NCBI GenBank assembly: GCA_024867545.1 | Contig: JANFNE010000019.1 | Coordinates: 1 to 64,000 of the forward strand | Length of the DNA stretch: 64,000 nt | Source of the DNA: Phytopythium helicoides | Lineage: Eukaryota; Oomycota; Peronosporomycetes; Pythiales; Pythiaceae | Reading direction: 5' to 3' | Shown: piece by piece, positions 53,472 through 64,000 of the stretch | How positions within the stretch are numbered: position 1 is the first letter of the stretch | Layout of the letters: every line of letters starts with the position of its first letter | Program-made: the position numbers and the translations under genes | The notes under the pieces: model-generated | The model's database searches: none | What the model was told of the DNA's origin: nothing | Seen by the model: only the letters and a program-made list of their open reading frames with translations

Positions 53472-56464
53472 CTAATCACGCAAAGGATAGTAGATGTCGT
53501 CTTCCTTATCCACTGGTGAAGTGGCACGCTTACCCACCAGAGCCACCAGAGCCACCAGAGCCGCAAGCGCACTCACGCCTAAAACTGCCGACACAATCGA
53601 TCTCGTCGATGCGTCACCCTCTGTTGTAGCCGCAGTCAACATTAAGTCAGCAATTTGCAGCTCACAGCGCTTGATTCCTTCCTTGGATTCGCCCAAGGTT
53701 GTGCACTTGATAGCATCACACTCGGCGCAGCACGTGTCTGATACTGTTTTGACACTGGTAGCCTTTCCATCAGTCGTGTACACTGTGCCGCTACATGATT
53801 CAAAGAGTCCTGGTAGTCCCGACGGATCTTGACATACACCTTCACCACATACGTCGCTCAGCTCAATCTCGGGCTTATCGCAGTCTGCGATCGTTAGCAT
53901 GGTGCCGCATTTGACAACTTCGTTTGGGGTGTCGTCAAAGTACGTGTACGTGAATTCACAGCGCACCTTGATATCCGTCTCAACGGCTGTCATTGGATCA
54001 TGCACAAGCTCGAAGGCTGCTTCAGCAGTAATATCAATAGGGTCATCGTTCCAATCCGCGCTCTCACTCAGAAACTGCAGCTTTGTCACGGTCTCAGTCT
54101 CACCACTCTTTGCCACACTCACGAAGCATTCGACATTACTGAAATACCCCGAAGCCGAGTCATCGTCTTCATGCACGACATACTTGGTGCTGTCGAATGA
54201 GAAGGCCATTAGCGCAAAGTCACTATTCTCGTATGCGCAAATGGCGTTCGAGTCGTCGTCAATCCGTGGGTTGCTTGAAAGATCACTCCACATTCCCGCA
54301 AACGACGAGCAGAAATTGAGCGACGTGTGCGATGTCAGGTGCACGTATACATCGAACTTAGAGCTCGCAAGAAGCCCACAATGCGTCCACGCCTCGACAT
54401 ATATATAAACGAGATCTGAATCGATCACTAACTCGTCGTCATCGTCCCAGATCATCCAGTTATCCGGGGCACCAACACTATAGCGCCAGAAAACATGCTC
54501 ACTTGCGTCAATGCTGGATAGCCGGGTTGCTGCCACTGTACAGATTGCACAAATAGATCCTTCAGTTTGGACTTGAATGCACAAGCGGGGTTGTCAAGGT
54601 CAAAGGAAGCACATGAGCTGATGCGATGGATAATATTGTCGCCTTGCTGTCGTTCCGGATCAGTTGATGGGAAGCCCTTCAATAACTGCATTAGTCTCCT
54701 CGTCGGCATTTTCGGTGATCAGCAATCTCGGCAGATGCTAGCACCGAGGCAGGCATGCTCAGACAATATCTGTACTTGCACGAGTCAGAAACGGCAATAT
54801 TCTTGGAAGCCTTTGCCGAAGCGGTAGTACACTGGTAGTCGTAAAAGTATTCTCTCAGTATTATAGATTTCTCACAGCAACGCATGCACGAAAGCGCCGA
54901 CAGCTCACCCGCACCTTTGAGTGAGAGCTCATTCGCATCGGGTAAAGCCACCACGAGCGTTGGGACAAAATTATCATCAAAGCACGCTGTGTCGATGGAA
55001 TCCAGATCACTGTAGTCAGAAAAGAAGTCCTTGAGCTTGTGTGTTTTGACATCACAGCGCTCGTTTGCACCGGTTGTTCGGGTCGTAATCACCGTTGTTC
55101 TTGATGTTTCCGTCATCGTAGAAAGCTGAAAACGCTGCTTCAGCAGCAATTGCGCTCGCAAGTGTCTCTGCAGAGAAATCGACAGGACTTGATGAGGTCA
55201 GTTCTGTTGAGCACTTATCTTTAGCGGTTGGTGGATAGTTATCAATGACAGCGAGGCAACCGTAGCAAGTCTTGTCGTGTCTATAATCAGAGGCACTCAT
55301 GGACAAATCGTAGACGCCGAATGCGCTTATCTTGATCTGTTTCTCAAGTACCCGGTCGGTCGACTTGTACTCAATCCACGTCGACTTTGCAGCCAACTCT
55401 GTACTATCAAGCTGGTTTGTCGCCGTGAGTGACAACATCGGCTTTTCTGTAGTAGCATCATTCGAATTGATTCGTTTGTCCGCAACATAATTGTCTTGGG
55501 CAATTGGGATAGTGACATCGCAGTCTTCATCGAGACTCAGCGTCGCTTTCTCCTGATCAGACCACGTGCACTGTGCTTCGTCGCTCATACGAAAGCAAGA
55601 ACTCACGCACTCCCCATTTTTTAGAACCGTTCCAAGCGGGCAGACACATTCACCACTACGACTAACAATAAGTGGCTCCGGGCACACGCATTGCTCGCCA
55701 ACGACGCAACATGCACACTGTTTCGTACCACCATCACCCACGAAGTTGACTGGAATCGTTTCAGCCTCGGCACTGCAATACATTATGCTTGCTATATTGA
55801 CAATGTAGTTCGCCAACATCTCCACATCAGGAATGACAGTGTACTCGGAAGATGTTGGGCACTTCATGTTTGGACAGACGAGAAAATTCACGAGGTAACC
55901 TGGCGATTTGCCAAAGCTCTCAGAGGAGCTACCAACGCCGCTGCTTACGTCGACCCATATATCCGAAACATCAGGAGTGTGTTCTCGTGCGATATCAATA
56001 GTCAGGCGGATCATCTCGAGAGGCACCACAACGTCCCCATGAATCCCAATAGGTGGCCCACGAGTAGGAGGTATCAATCTCTTGGTCGTGACTGTAGAAG
56101 ACAGTGCTGGAGACTATTTGCGCGTCGAAGAGAGCCATACTCGCAGCAATTTCGTCGTCAGTTAGGCATTGAGATAGCATGAAGGTGACCTTGGGCGGCG
56201 ATTCTGAGCATGGTTGCGTCGCGTCAAGGCTAGATAAAAGTAGAGGAGCGTCGTTCATCGTTGCGTTTGCCTGAATAACGCCATCATTGGGGAGAGGTGG
56301 CTTGAGCGTCTCCAACGAATCGGCTTCTCGCATCACCAAATCTTTGGCAGTTCGGGGTGTCGCCTCAAGTTGGCGAAAATGCTCGAGTACATCAGCTCCT
56401 CCGCCATGGGCCATCACAAGCCCATAGCCACAGAAAGTATCTCCAAAACGATGGAGACTCTCAT
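53472..56464 (-). pseudogene. Large Cys-rich type I membrane protein, several frameshifts
   Basis: An ATG at 56464 opens MRVSIVLEILSVAMGL, a likely signal peptide, but the frame stops at once; the next frame carries the ectodomain. Long segments follow in different frames: 56414-55995, 56077-55052 (with CACCVVGEQCVCPEPL and GECVCPLGTVLKNGECV), 55161-54691 and 54584-53472. The last ends with a membrane helix (VLGVSALAALVALVALVG) and a short tail, DKEDDIYYPLRD. Evenly spaced Cys and Asp/Thr-rich sequence suggest a surface protein. I do not recognise the family. At least four one-base slips are required. Confidence 0.5.
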
Positions 56465-56712
56465 CGCCTTCGCTCTCAGTCTATGACACTGAGAGCTCAG
56501 CAGGATGTGATCCTCTATGGCAAACAGTGGAGGGTCACCTGTCTGTTCATGTGAGTGGGCGACTTGTGGCCGACGACTGGGAATCGTCGCTTAGCCGAAA
56601 GTGACTGTAGATGAGTACAGTTGAGCCCCTTGTAACGCTTTATCTTCAACCACTAAAGCAAGTAGCTACTTGACAATCACTGCCACCATCCCAAGAACGG
56701 ACGATACCCACA

Positions 56713-59712
56713 CTACATGTCCTTCCTCGAGTCCACGATCACCTGCTTGAATGAAAATGGGTGGAACTTGTGTCCGTCCGCCTTGTAGAACTTGTTCTGG
56801 AACTCCACCCAGTGCAGACGCAGCGCATGCAAAAAGCACTCCAGCACGTCCATCGACAGGATCACGCCGAACGTCACAGCCGCAAACACGGCAAAGCCGA
56901 TGAAGATGGCGATGAACGAGTCGCTGTTGATTGACGACAACATCGCCTTCTCCCAGAACACCGTCGCGAGCTCTGTGGATACAATCCAATTAGACCAATT
57001 TAGATGTTTTCCCACCCACAGCTGTGAAATCACCAAATCACCGTACCTGAGTGAGCAAGACTCAACGCCCACAGACGAAGGTACGATGCCGTGTTGGACA
57101 CCATACTCAACACAAACTCAATCGTCTCAATCGCCTGGTGAACAAATACTTCGCCAAACTCAAACTCCTCGCCATGACCGCCGTGGCCCCCATGGCCACC
57201 GTGGCCACCATGGTGAGTAGGTAGCATCTCCTCTGTCTCGTCGTCGTAGTCAACGTGATGGCTCACAGGTGGCGCCTTGCGGTCGTTCATCACCTTCATG
57301 TACATCGGCTTCAAGAACAACATCGCAGGCACAGACACGAATGCCATCAGCAAAAGCGTCTGTTGCGTCTTCAGCTGACCCTCGTACATCGGGTCATCGA
57401 CTTGACCCGGGTTCAGAGCAATGTTGATCAGAGTGTTCACGAGCGATGGAGGACGGCAACCTGTGTGCTCGCCCTCAAAGTTGTATGGGCACACCTCATG
57501 CGCCATACGCTCCGTCCAGTTGATGCTCCACTTCATCACAATCTAAAATGATCATGTAGAAGAAGAGCGAGCACGTAAATACCATTTGCGGAATGAACTC
57601 GAACAGGAAACCTGAGTAGTCGCCGAAATGCAGCGAGTTCGCTCCCTTCAGAATGATACCGAAGATCATCTGGATGATGCCCAGAATCACAGATAACTTC
57701 ATCTTGAACGAGTTGAAGAACAGCAGCTCGTTCTCAGACGTCTTCCAAATAGGATCCAAACCAAACGCGTACACGTTCGAGCCATCCGACACGTCCGTCG
57801 CATTCACATACGACATCTTCCCGTTGATGTAGTACTCGGCCACACACTTGTTCTCGCGATCCTCGTTCTCCAAACAGTCCGGGTACGCGAAATTTCGACC
57901 CGAACAGGTTCAGCGACAGCGAGAAAAAGTCGTTGTAGATCAAACCAGCGTACATCGCAAACACGCCCATCATCGCCAGCATGTACCGACCGCCGTAGAT
58001 TGACGCCTCCATCTCGCCCAAACCACCGCGCTCCAACCTCTTCTCCGTCATCACCAGGTACAGACCGAACAGGAACAGACAGAATCCGTGACCAATGTCG
58101 CCGTACATGACACCGAACAAAAACGGGAACGTCACCGCCGTGAACACCGACGGATTGATCTCGCGGTAACGAGCACAACCGTACGTCTCCACGAACGCCT
58201 GGAACGCCTCCGTGAACTTGTTCGTCTCAAAGTACGTCGGTGGCTCCGGCCACGGCTTCGGAACCTTGTCCACCAGCGACGGCATCGTCTTGTCATCCGC
58301 ATTGTGCGCACGCGTCACCTCGCGACGCACGCTGTCGCTCGCAGACTTGATCACCCAACCTTCTGCTCGCAGCATGCCGCTCACATCCGACCTGAACATG
58401 TTGAGCGTGTGGTACGTCGCCTTCTCCTGCAGCACCGACCACTTCCACGACTCCAGGTTCTCGGCCAAGTCGCGGCACAGCAGCACGCAACTCTCGCGGT
58501 TGCGACGCAGAATGTGCGAGCTCTGGTTCAGCTCACCGTTGTTGTTCTGGATCAGGTTCGCGATCGCCGTGCGGTCGTCCATCGGTGGCAAAGAGTACAG
58601 ACGTGCGTGGAACGCATCACAGATCTTGCGCAGCTTGTTCTCGATGAAGGTCGACTGGAAGAAGATGACGAACGCGTGCTTCTCCACCGGAGCACCCGTC
58701 GACGGGTCCACGATCGGCTCCTCGATGGTCGAGAACCGGCTGAAGCAGTTGCCGCGTGTCGTGCGGAACACCATGCGCTCAAACTTGAGCCGCTCGTCGG
58801 CCGGCACGACGCCCGTGATGTTGCGAAAACGCAGCGAGGACTCGTCTGCTGTCGACGGCTCCGACGCCGAGGTCGACGTGTAGCTGTATCCTCCTCCGCG
58901 TGACGACGTGCGGGACGCTCGGCGGGACTGCGCCTCGGGGACTGTCGTGTGACAGCAGCAGCAAGTGACACACAAACACACACATCGTTAGCACGAGACG
59001 CGATGAACTAGTGCAGACAGCCAGTAGAGGGTGGTGATAGGCGGCGAAGGCAGTGGCGGTGGGGGAGGAGAACGAGGAAAAGGAGGAGGAGGAGGTGGTG
59101 GTGACGGTGACGACAAGCTCCGACCAAGCAAGACACCACCACCTTCTCCACCCCCTCCTCCTCCTCCTCCACCACCACCCCACTTGACCAGTCACAACCA
59201 TCCCATCCCAACACTACACTACAGAAAAACACACAGCACAAACACGCACTCTCAATCTCGAAGAACTCGCCCGCGCGCATGAGGATCTCCTGCAGCTCCT
59301 TGCGCTCGTTGTACTCGCGCGTGAGCTTCTCGTGCATGAGGTTGAGCTGCAGCAGCTCCTGCTCCTTATCCTCCAGGATGCGCTCCAGCGTGTCGAGCGC
59401 GCGCACCGCCGTGTCCTGCGAGCCGTAGCGGATATCGGCCGAGCCCGCGAGGAACTGGTCGATGGTGCCTGGCGAGCGCGGCGTGATGTTGAACTTGGCC
59501 AGCTCGCCCTCGAAGTAGCGCAGCTTGCGCTCCATCTCGTCGCAGCGCTTGACGTAGCTGACGTACCGGCGCTGGAAGGGCGTCAGCTCCGGGTTGAGGT
59601 CCGTGAACTCCATCACGCCGAGGTCGCCGAGCTTCTGCACGCAGTCGTGGGCCGCGTCCTCGTTCACGATCAGCGAGATGTACTCCATCTCCTCCGACCG
59701 CAGCCACTTCAT
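56713..59712 (-). pseudogene. V-type proton ATPase subunit a, left copy, two one-base insertions
   Basis: Exons 59712-59250, 58941-57047 and 56972-56713 (introns 308 and 74 bases). Repaired length would be 871 residues, normal for the family. Cytosolic N-terminal half (FTDLNPELTPFQRRYV) and eight-helix membrane half with FGVMYGDIGHG, the His-rich THHGGHGG loop, [22 protein letters not shown] and ELATVFWEK. The arginine of [12 protein letters not shown] essential for proton transfer is present. Against the right copy there is an extra base near 57889 (SLNLFGSKF) and another near 57544 (YMIIL), so the frame fails twice. Drives vacuolar/endosomal acidification as part of the V0 sector. Confidence 0.9.
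59079..59180. repeat. Purine/pyrimidine mirror tracts inside intron 1 (left copy)
   Basis: GGAGGAGGAGGAGGTGGTGGTG near 59081-59102 faces CACCACCACC and CTCCTCCTCCTCCTCC near 59134-59172; the two tracts can pair as a hairpin. A similar arrangement is at 61434-61532 in the right copy. Confidence 0.6.
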
Positions 59713-60905
59713 CGTGCCCGCAGATTTTTTTAAAAATTGAGCTAGTCGACCTGTTGCAGCGGTATGAGCTGATCGACGTGGTGCAACGCGGAACTTGGGA
59801 GCTCCCAGGCGAAATCGCAAGTGCTGGTGAAAAAGGTGGGGCGGAGGGCTGGCCAATCGAGAGACCGCACGTCACTTTGTGATGTACTACTGTACATGTA
59901 TTAGAACTCAGATGATGGGAGTGGCGGGCTCATCTCCCGGAGCTGGGGCGTCAACTTGCTGTGGGGGCGAAAGCAGCCAAACATGACTGCAAACCGATAT
60001 CTTTGGCTCTGCAAGCTATCGTTGGCACAGAAATCCGCAGAACACTCGTAGAGTAGGTTGCTTTGCTTTGCAGGGAAGAAAAACGGTTGAGATCGATGCT
60101 CGCAACAAAGAAGGTCTTGGTGATCGCCGGAGACTCGCCACCATTCAACCATCCACCTGACTACGCTATCGATCCATCATTAACAACCTACGAATGCCAT
60201 GGAAAAAATCTGCTGCTTTGCTGCTAGGATAAGCTGCATGGAAACTCGCATTCTGTTCTACAGTACTGCAGTGCCACGGAGACCACCACGAGCGTGGTTG
60301 CTGTTTGGTGGCGGCGCATCAGCTTCCAAAGCTCGTCAGCAGGATCCCAAGAGCCTCATCACCATTGTTGAATCGCCACCTCCTGCAACAGGTGGATTAC
60401 TCTAGGCGTCTACTGTAGGCTAACGCAAAAAGGTATGGACATCTCGCCGCCATTCTGCCAAACGCTGGCATCAAGAGAAAGAAGAGAAAGAGAGAGCAGC
60501 AGCAGCAGCTCGGATCACCACTTTCATCAAGCCCAGCCGCCACCACCTCGCCATGCTCTCATGCTCAAGTCACATGGTCACTGTCGTACTCCCCCCTCTC
60601 CAGTGCCTCGCGATCTATTCCTCCGGCTAAGTCCGCCCCCCTGCCCGCGCGCCTTTGCCCCCGTTGACTTGGTTTCACTATGCTCTTGGTGGGAGAAGGT
60701 CCCCATTTAGCCGCCGCCAGCCCAAAGATAGCGAGGCGCCGGTAACCAACGCCGGCCGCTTCCGTCGGCGCTCCCTCTTCCCCCGCGGCTCCCGTGGCCC
60801 CCACGCGCTCAGTTTAGCGCTCGAAGCGTCGGCTCCAGTCGCCCGCAGTCCCCACCGTCGCCCCGTCGTCCTCCGGTCGCCCGGAGAGAAAGCGAGGCAG
60901 GCAGC
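59713..60905. other. Bidirectional promoter region between the V-ATPase copies
   Basis: 1193 bases of single-copy sequence between two divergent start codons. CTCAGTTTAGCG at about 60810 resembles the CTCAGTTTGGC upstream of the AN1 gene and may be an initiator for the right copy. No gene recognised. Confidence 0.45.
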
Positions 60906-63890
60906 ATGAAGTGGCTGCGGTCGGAGGAGATGGAGTACATCTCGCTGATCGTGAACGAGGACGCGGCCCACGATTGTGTGCAGAAGCTCGGAGACCTGGG
61001 CGTGATGGAGTTCACGGACCTCAACCCGGAGCTGACGCCCTTCCAGCGCCGGTACGTGAGCTACGTCAAGCGCTGCGACGAGATGGAGCGCAAGCTGCGC
61101 TACTTCGAGGGCGAGCTGGCCAAGTTCAACATCACGCCGCGCTCGCCAGGCACCATCGACCAGTTCCTCGCGGGCTCGGCCGACATCCGCTACGGCTCGC
61201 AGGACACGGCGGTGCGCGCGCTCGACACGCTGGAGCGCATCCTGGAGGACAAGGAGCAGGAGCTGCTGCAGCTCAACCTCATGCACGAGAAGCTCACGCG
61301 CGAGTACAACGAGCGCAAGGAGCTGCAGGAGATCCTCACGCGCGCGGGCGAGTTCTTCGAGATTGAGAGTGCGTGCTGTGTCTACTTGTGTTTTTGTGTG
61401 GTGTTGGGATGGGATGGTCGTGACTGGTCGAGTGGGGTGGTGGAGGGGGAGGAGGTGAAGAAGGTGGTGGTTGTCTTGCTTGGTCGGGGCTTGTCGTCAC
61501 CGTCACCACCACCTCCTCCTCCTCCTTTTCCTCGTTCTCCTCCCCCACCGCCACTGCCTTCGCCGCCTATCACCACCCTCTACTGGCTGTCTGCACTAGT
61601 TCATCGCGTCTCGTGCTAACGATGTGTGTGTTTGTGTGTCACTTGCTGCTGCTGTCACATGACAGTCCCCGAGGCACAGTCCCGCCGAGCGTCCCGCACG
61701 TCGTCACGCGGAGGAGGCTACAGCTACACGTCGACCTCGGCGTCGGAGCCGTCGACGGCCGACGAGTCCTCGCTGCGCTTCCGCAACATCACGGGCGTCG
61801 TGCCGGCCGACGAGCGGCTCAAGTTCGAGCGCATGGTGTTCCGCACGACGCGCGGCAACTGTTTCAGCCGGTTCTCGACCATCGAGGAACCGATCGTGGA
61901 CCCGTCGACGGGTGCTCCGGTGGAGAAGCACGCGTTCGTTATTTTCTTCCAGTCGACCTTCATCGAGAACAAGCTTCGCAAGATCTGTGATGCGTTCCAC
62001 GCACGTCTGTACTCTTTGCCGCCGATGGATGACCGCACGGCGATCGCGAACCTGATCCAGAACAACAACGGCGAGCTGAACCAGAGCTCGCACATTCTGC
62101 GTCGCAACCGCGAGAGTTGCGTGTTGCTGTGCCGCGACTTGGCCGAGAACCTCGAGTCGTGGAAGTGGTCGGTGCTGCAGGAGAAGGCGACGTACCACAC
62201 ACTCAACATGTTCCGGTCGGACGTGAGCGGCATGTTGCGCGCGGAAGGTTGGGTGATCAAGTCTGCGAGCGACAGCGTACGTCGCGAGGTGACGCGTGCG
62301 CACAATGCGGATGACAAGACGATGCCGTCGCTGGTGGACAAGGTTCCGAAGCCGTGGCCGGAGCCGCCGACGTACTTTGAGACGAACAAGTTCACGGAGG
62401 CGTTCCAGGCGTTCGTGGAGACGTACGGTTGTGCTCGTTACCGCGAGATCAATCCTTCGGTGTTCACGGCGGTGACGTTCCCGTTTTTGTTCGGCGTCAT
62501 GTACGGCGACATTGGTCACGGATTCTGTCTGTTCCTGTTCGGTCTGTACCTGGTGATGACGGAGAAGAGGTTGGAGCGCGGCGGTTTGGGCGAGATGGAG
62601 ACGTCTATCTATGGCGGTCGGTACATGCTGGCGATGATGGGCGTGTTTGCGATGTACGCTGGTTTGATTTATAACGACTTTTTCTCGCTGTCGCTGAACC
62701 TGTTCGGGTCGAAATTTGCGTACCCGGACTGTTTGGAGAACGAGGATCGCGAGAACAAGTGTGTGGCCGAGTACTACATCAACGGGAAGATGTCGTATGT
62801 GAATGCGACGGACGTGTCGGATGGCTCGAACGTGTACGCGTTTGGTTTGGATCCAATTTGGAAGACGTCTGAGAACGAGCTGTTGTTCTTCAATTCTTTC
62901 AAGATGAAGTTGTCTGTGATTCTGGGTATCATCCAGATGATCTTTGGCATTATTCTGAAGGGAGCGAACTCGCTGCATTTCGGCGACTACTCAGGGTTTC
63001 CTGTTCGAGTTCGTCCCGCAGTTGGTCTTCGCGTGCGCGCTGTTTTTCTACATGATCATCTTGATTGTGATGAAGTGGAGCATCAACTGGACGGAGCGTA
63101 TGGCGCACGAGGTGTGTCCGTACAACTTTGAGGGTGAACGCACTGGTTGCCGTCCTCCATCGCTCGTGAACACCCTGATCAACATTGCTTTGAACCCGGG
63201 TCACGTGGACGACCCGATGTACGAAGGTCAGCTGAAGACGCAGCAGACGCTTTTGCTGATGGCGTTCGTGTCTGTGCCTGCGATGCTGGCGCTCAAGCCG
63301 ATGTACTTGAAGGTGATGAACGATCGCAAGGCGCCGCCTGTGAGCCATCATGTCGACTACGATGACGAGACAGAGGAGATGCTACCTACTCATCATGGTG
63401 GTCATGGTGGCCATGGCGGCCACGGCGGTCATGGCGGTCATGGCGAGGAGTTCGAGTTTGGCGAGATTTTTATCCACCAGGCAATTGAGACGATCGAGTT
63501 CGTGCTGGGCATGGTGTCCAACACGGCATCGTATCTACGTCTGTGGGCGTTGAGTCTTGCTCACTCAGGTACGGTTATTTGGTGGTTTCACAGCTGCAGG
63601 TGGGAAAAACATCTAACTGGATTGTATCTTCAGAGCTCGCTACGGTGTTCTGGGAGAAGGCGATGCTGTCGTCGATCAACAGCGACTCGTTCATCGCCAT
63701 CTTCATCGGCTTTGCCGTGTTTGCGGCTGTGACGTTCGGCGTGATCCTGTCGATGGACGTGCTGGAATGCTTTTTGCATGCGCTGCGTTTGCACTGGGTG
63801 GAGTTCCAGAACAAGTTCTACAAGGCGGACGGACACAAGTTCCACCCGTTTTCATTCAAGCAGGTGATCGTGGACTCGAGGAAGGAATAG
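60906..63890 (+). pseudogene. V-type proton ATPase subunit a, right copy, one one-base insertion
   Basis: Exons 60906-61368, 61666-63568 and 63634-63890 (introns 297 and 65 bases). Repaired length 873 residues. Identical domain plan to the left copy, with one more GGH unit in the His-rich loop and a RKE instead of RKDM ending. At about 62996 it reads TCAGGGTTTCC where the left copy has TCAGGTTTCC; the extra G throws out the frame after HFGDYSG, and reading resumes in the next frame at FFYMIILIVMKWSINWTERM. Everything else is intact, including [12 protein letters not shown]. The left copy is correct at this site and this copy is correct at both left-copy sites. Confidence 0.9.
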
Positions 63891-64000
63891 GCGCGCGTTG
63901 TCGCGCAAGCACAAGAAATTCTGTAGAACCGGAGCCACCGCGATGTGTTTCTGCGCTCAGTAGTGCGTGTGCGCATCCGCCTGAAGCTCTTGATTCATGA
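63891..64000. other. 3' flank of the right V-ATPase copy
   Basis: Nothing recognised in the last 110 bases. Confidence 0.4.

Larger units (their letters stand above)
56713..63890. repeat. 3-kb head-to-head inverted duplication of the V-ATPase subunit a gene
   Basis: Arms 56713-59712 and 60906-63890, separated by 1193 unrelated bases. Similarity is very high through exons and introns, and drops sharply just outside the start codons and the stop codons. Confidence 0.93.

Noticed and set aside
61704..62978. Minus-strand open frame of 424 codons
   Set aside because: Antisense to V-ATPase subunit a; His/Arg/Val-rich as expected from reverse reading of GC-rich codons.
1..64000. CRISPR arrays, tRNA, rRNA, bacterial operons
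   Set aside because: No spaced direct repeats or recognisable RNA genes were seen; introns and promoters are eukaryotic. Short structured RNAs could be missed without a search tool.

Overview
The window reads as nuclear DNA of an oomycete (Peronosporales-like, e.g. Phytophthora or Pythium sensu lato). Evidence: GC-rich compact genes, short GT-AG introns (mostly 53-121 bp), oomycete-type initiator promoters (TCA(C/T)T(C/T)(C/T) followed by an A/T-rich flanking element) just upstream of several start codons, plus expanded pirins, START-FYVE proteins and PIF/Harbinger elements. The species cannot be fixed from sequence alone. Gene models come from hand-read frames and splice sites. No rRNA, tRNA or CRISPR array was recognised.

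0-20 kb is a pirin / RNase-H-like neighbourhood. It holds a 3' pirin fragment, an MFS sugar transporter, a broken RNase-H-like gene, a CHY zinc-finger gene and two copies of a duplicated RNase-H-like + pirin block (about 6.8-9.6 kb and 15.5-18.2 kb, with a short flank at 10.67-10.73 kb). A 4.8-kb PIF/Harbinger transposon (10,729-15,523) sits inside the second block. It encodes a DDE transposase, a Myb/SANT-like partner and a SET-domain methyltransferase. A fourth, complete pirin follows at 19.0 kb.

21-39 kb holds a PH-kinase with an out-of-frame C-terminal PH-like exon, a broken Fanzor (eukaryotic TnpB-like RNA-guided nuclease) between imperfect inverted repeats, an eight-exon SENP/ULP SUMO protease, an AN1 zinc-finger gene, three THEM6-like thioesterase paralogues and a mitochondrial Lon protease.

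39-56 kb holds an F-box/coiled-coil gene, three tandem C2HC zinc-finger/coiled-coil paralogues, a BT1/FBT-like transporter, a SETD3/LSMT-like SET protein, a START-FYVE protein and a large Cys-rich type I membrane protein. Most of the last four need several single-base frameshifts to read through.

56.7-63.9 kb is a head-to-head inverted duplication of V-ATPase subunit a. The similarity runs almost exactly from start codon to stop codon, introns included. Each copy carries its own one-base insertions, so neither reads through as written. That leaves open whether some of the frameshifts in this window are real or are consensus errors.
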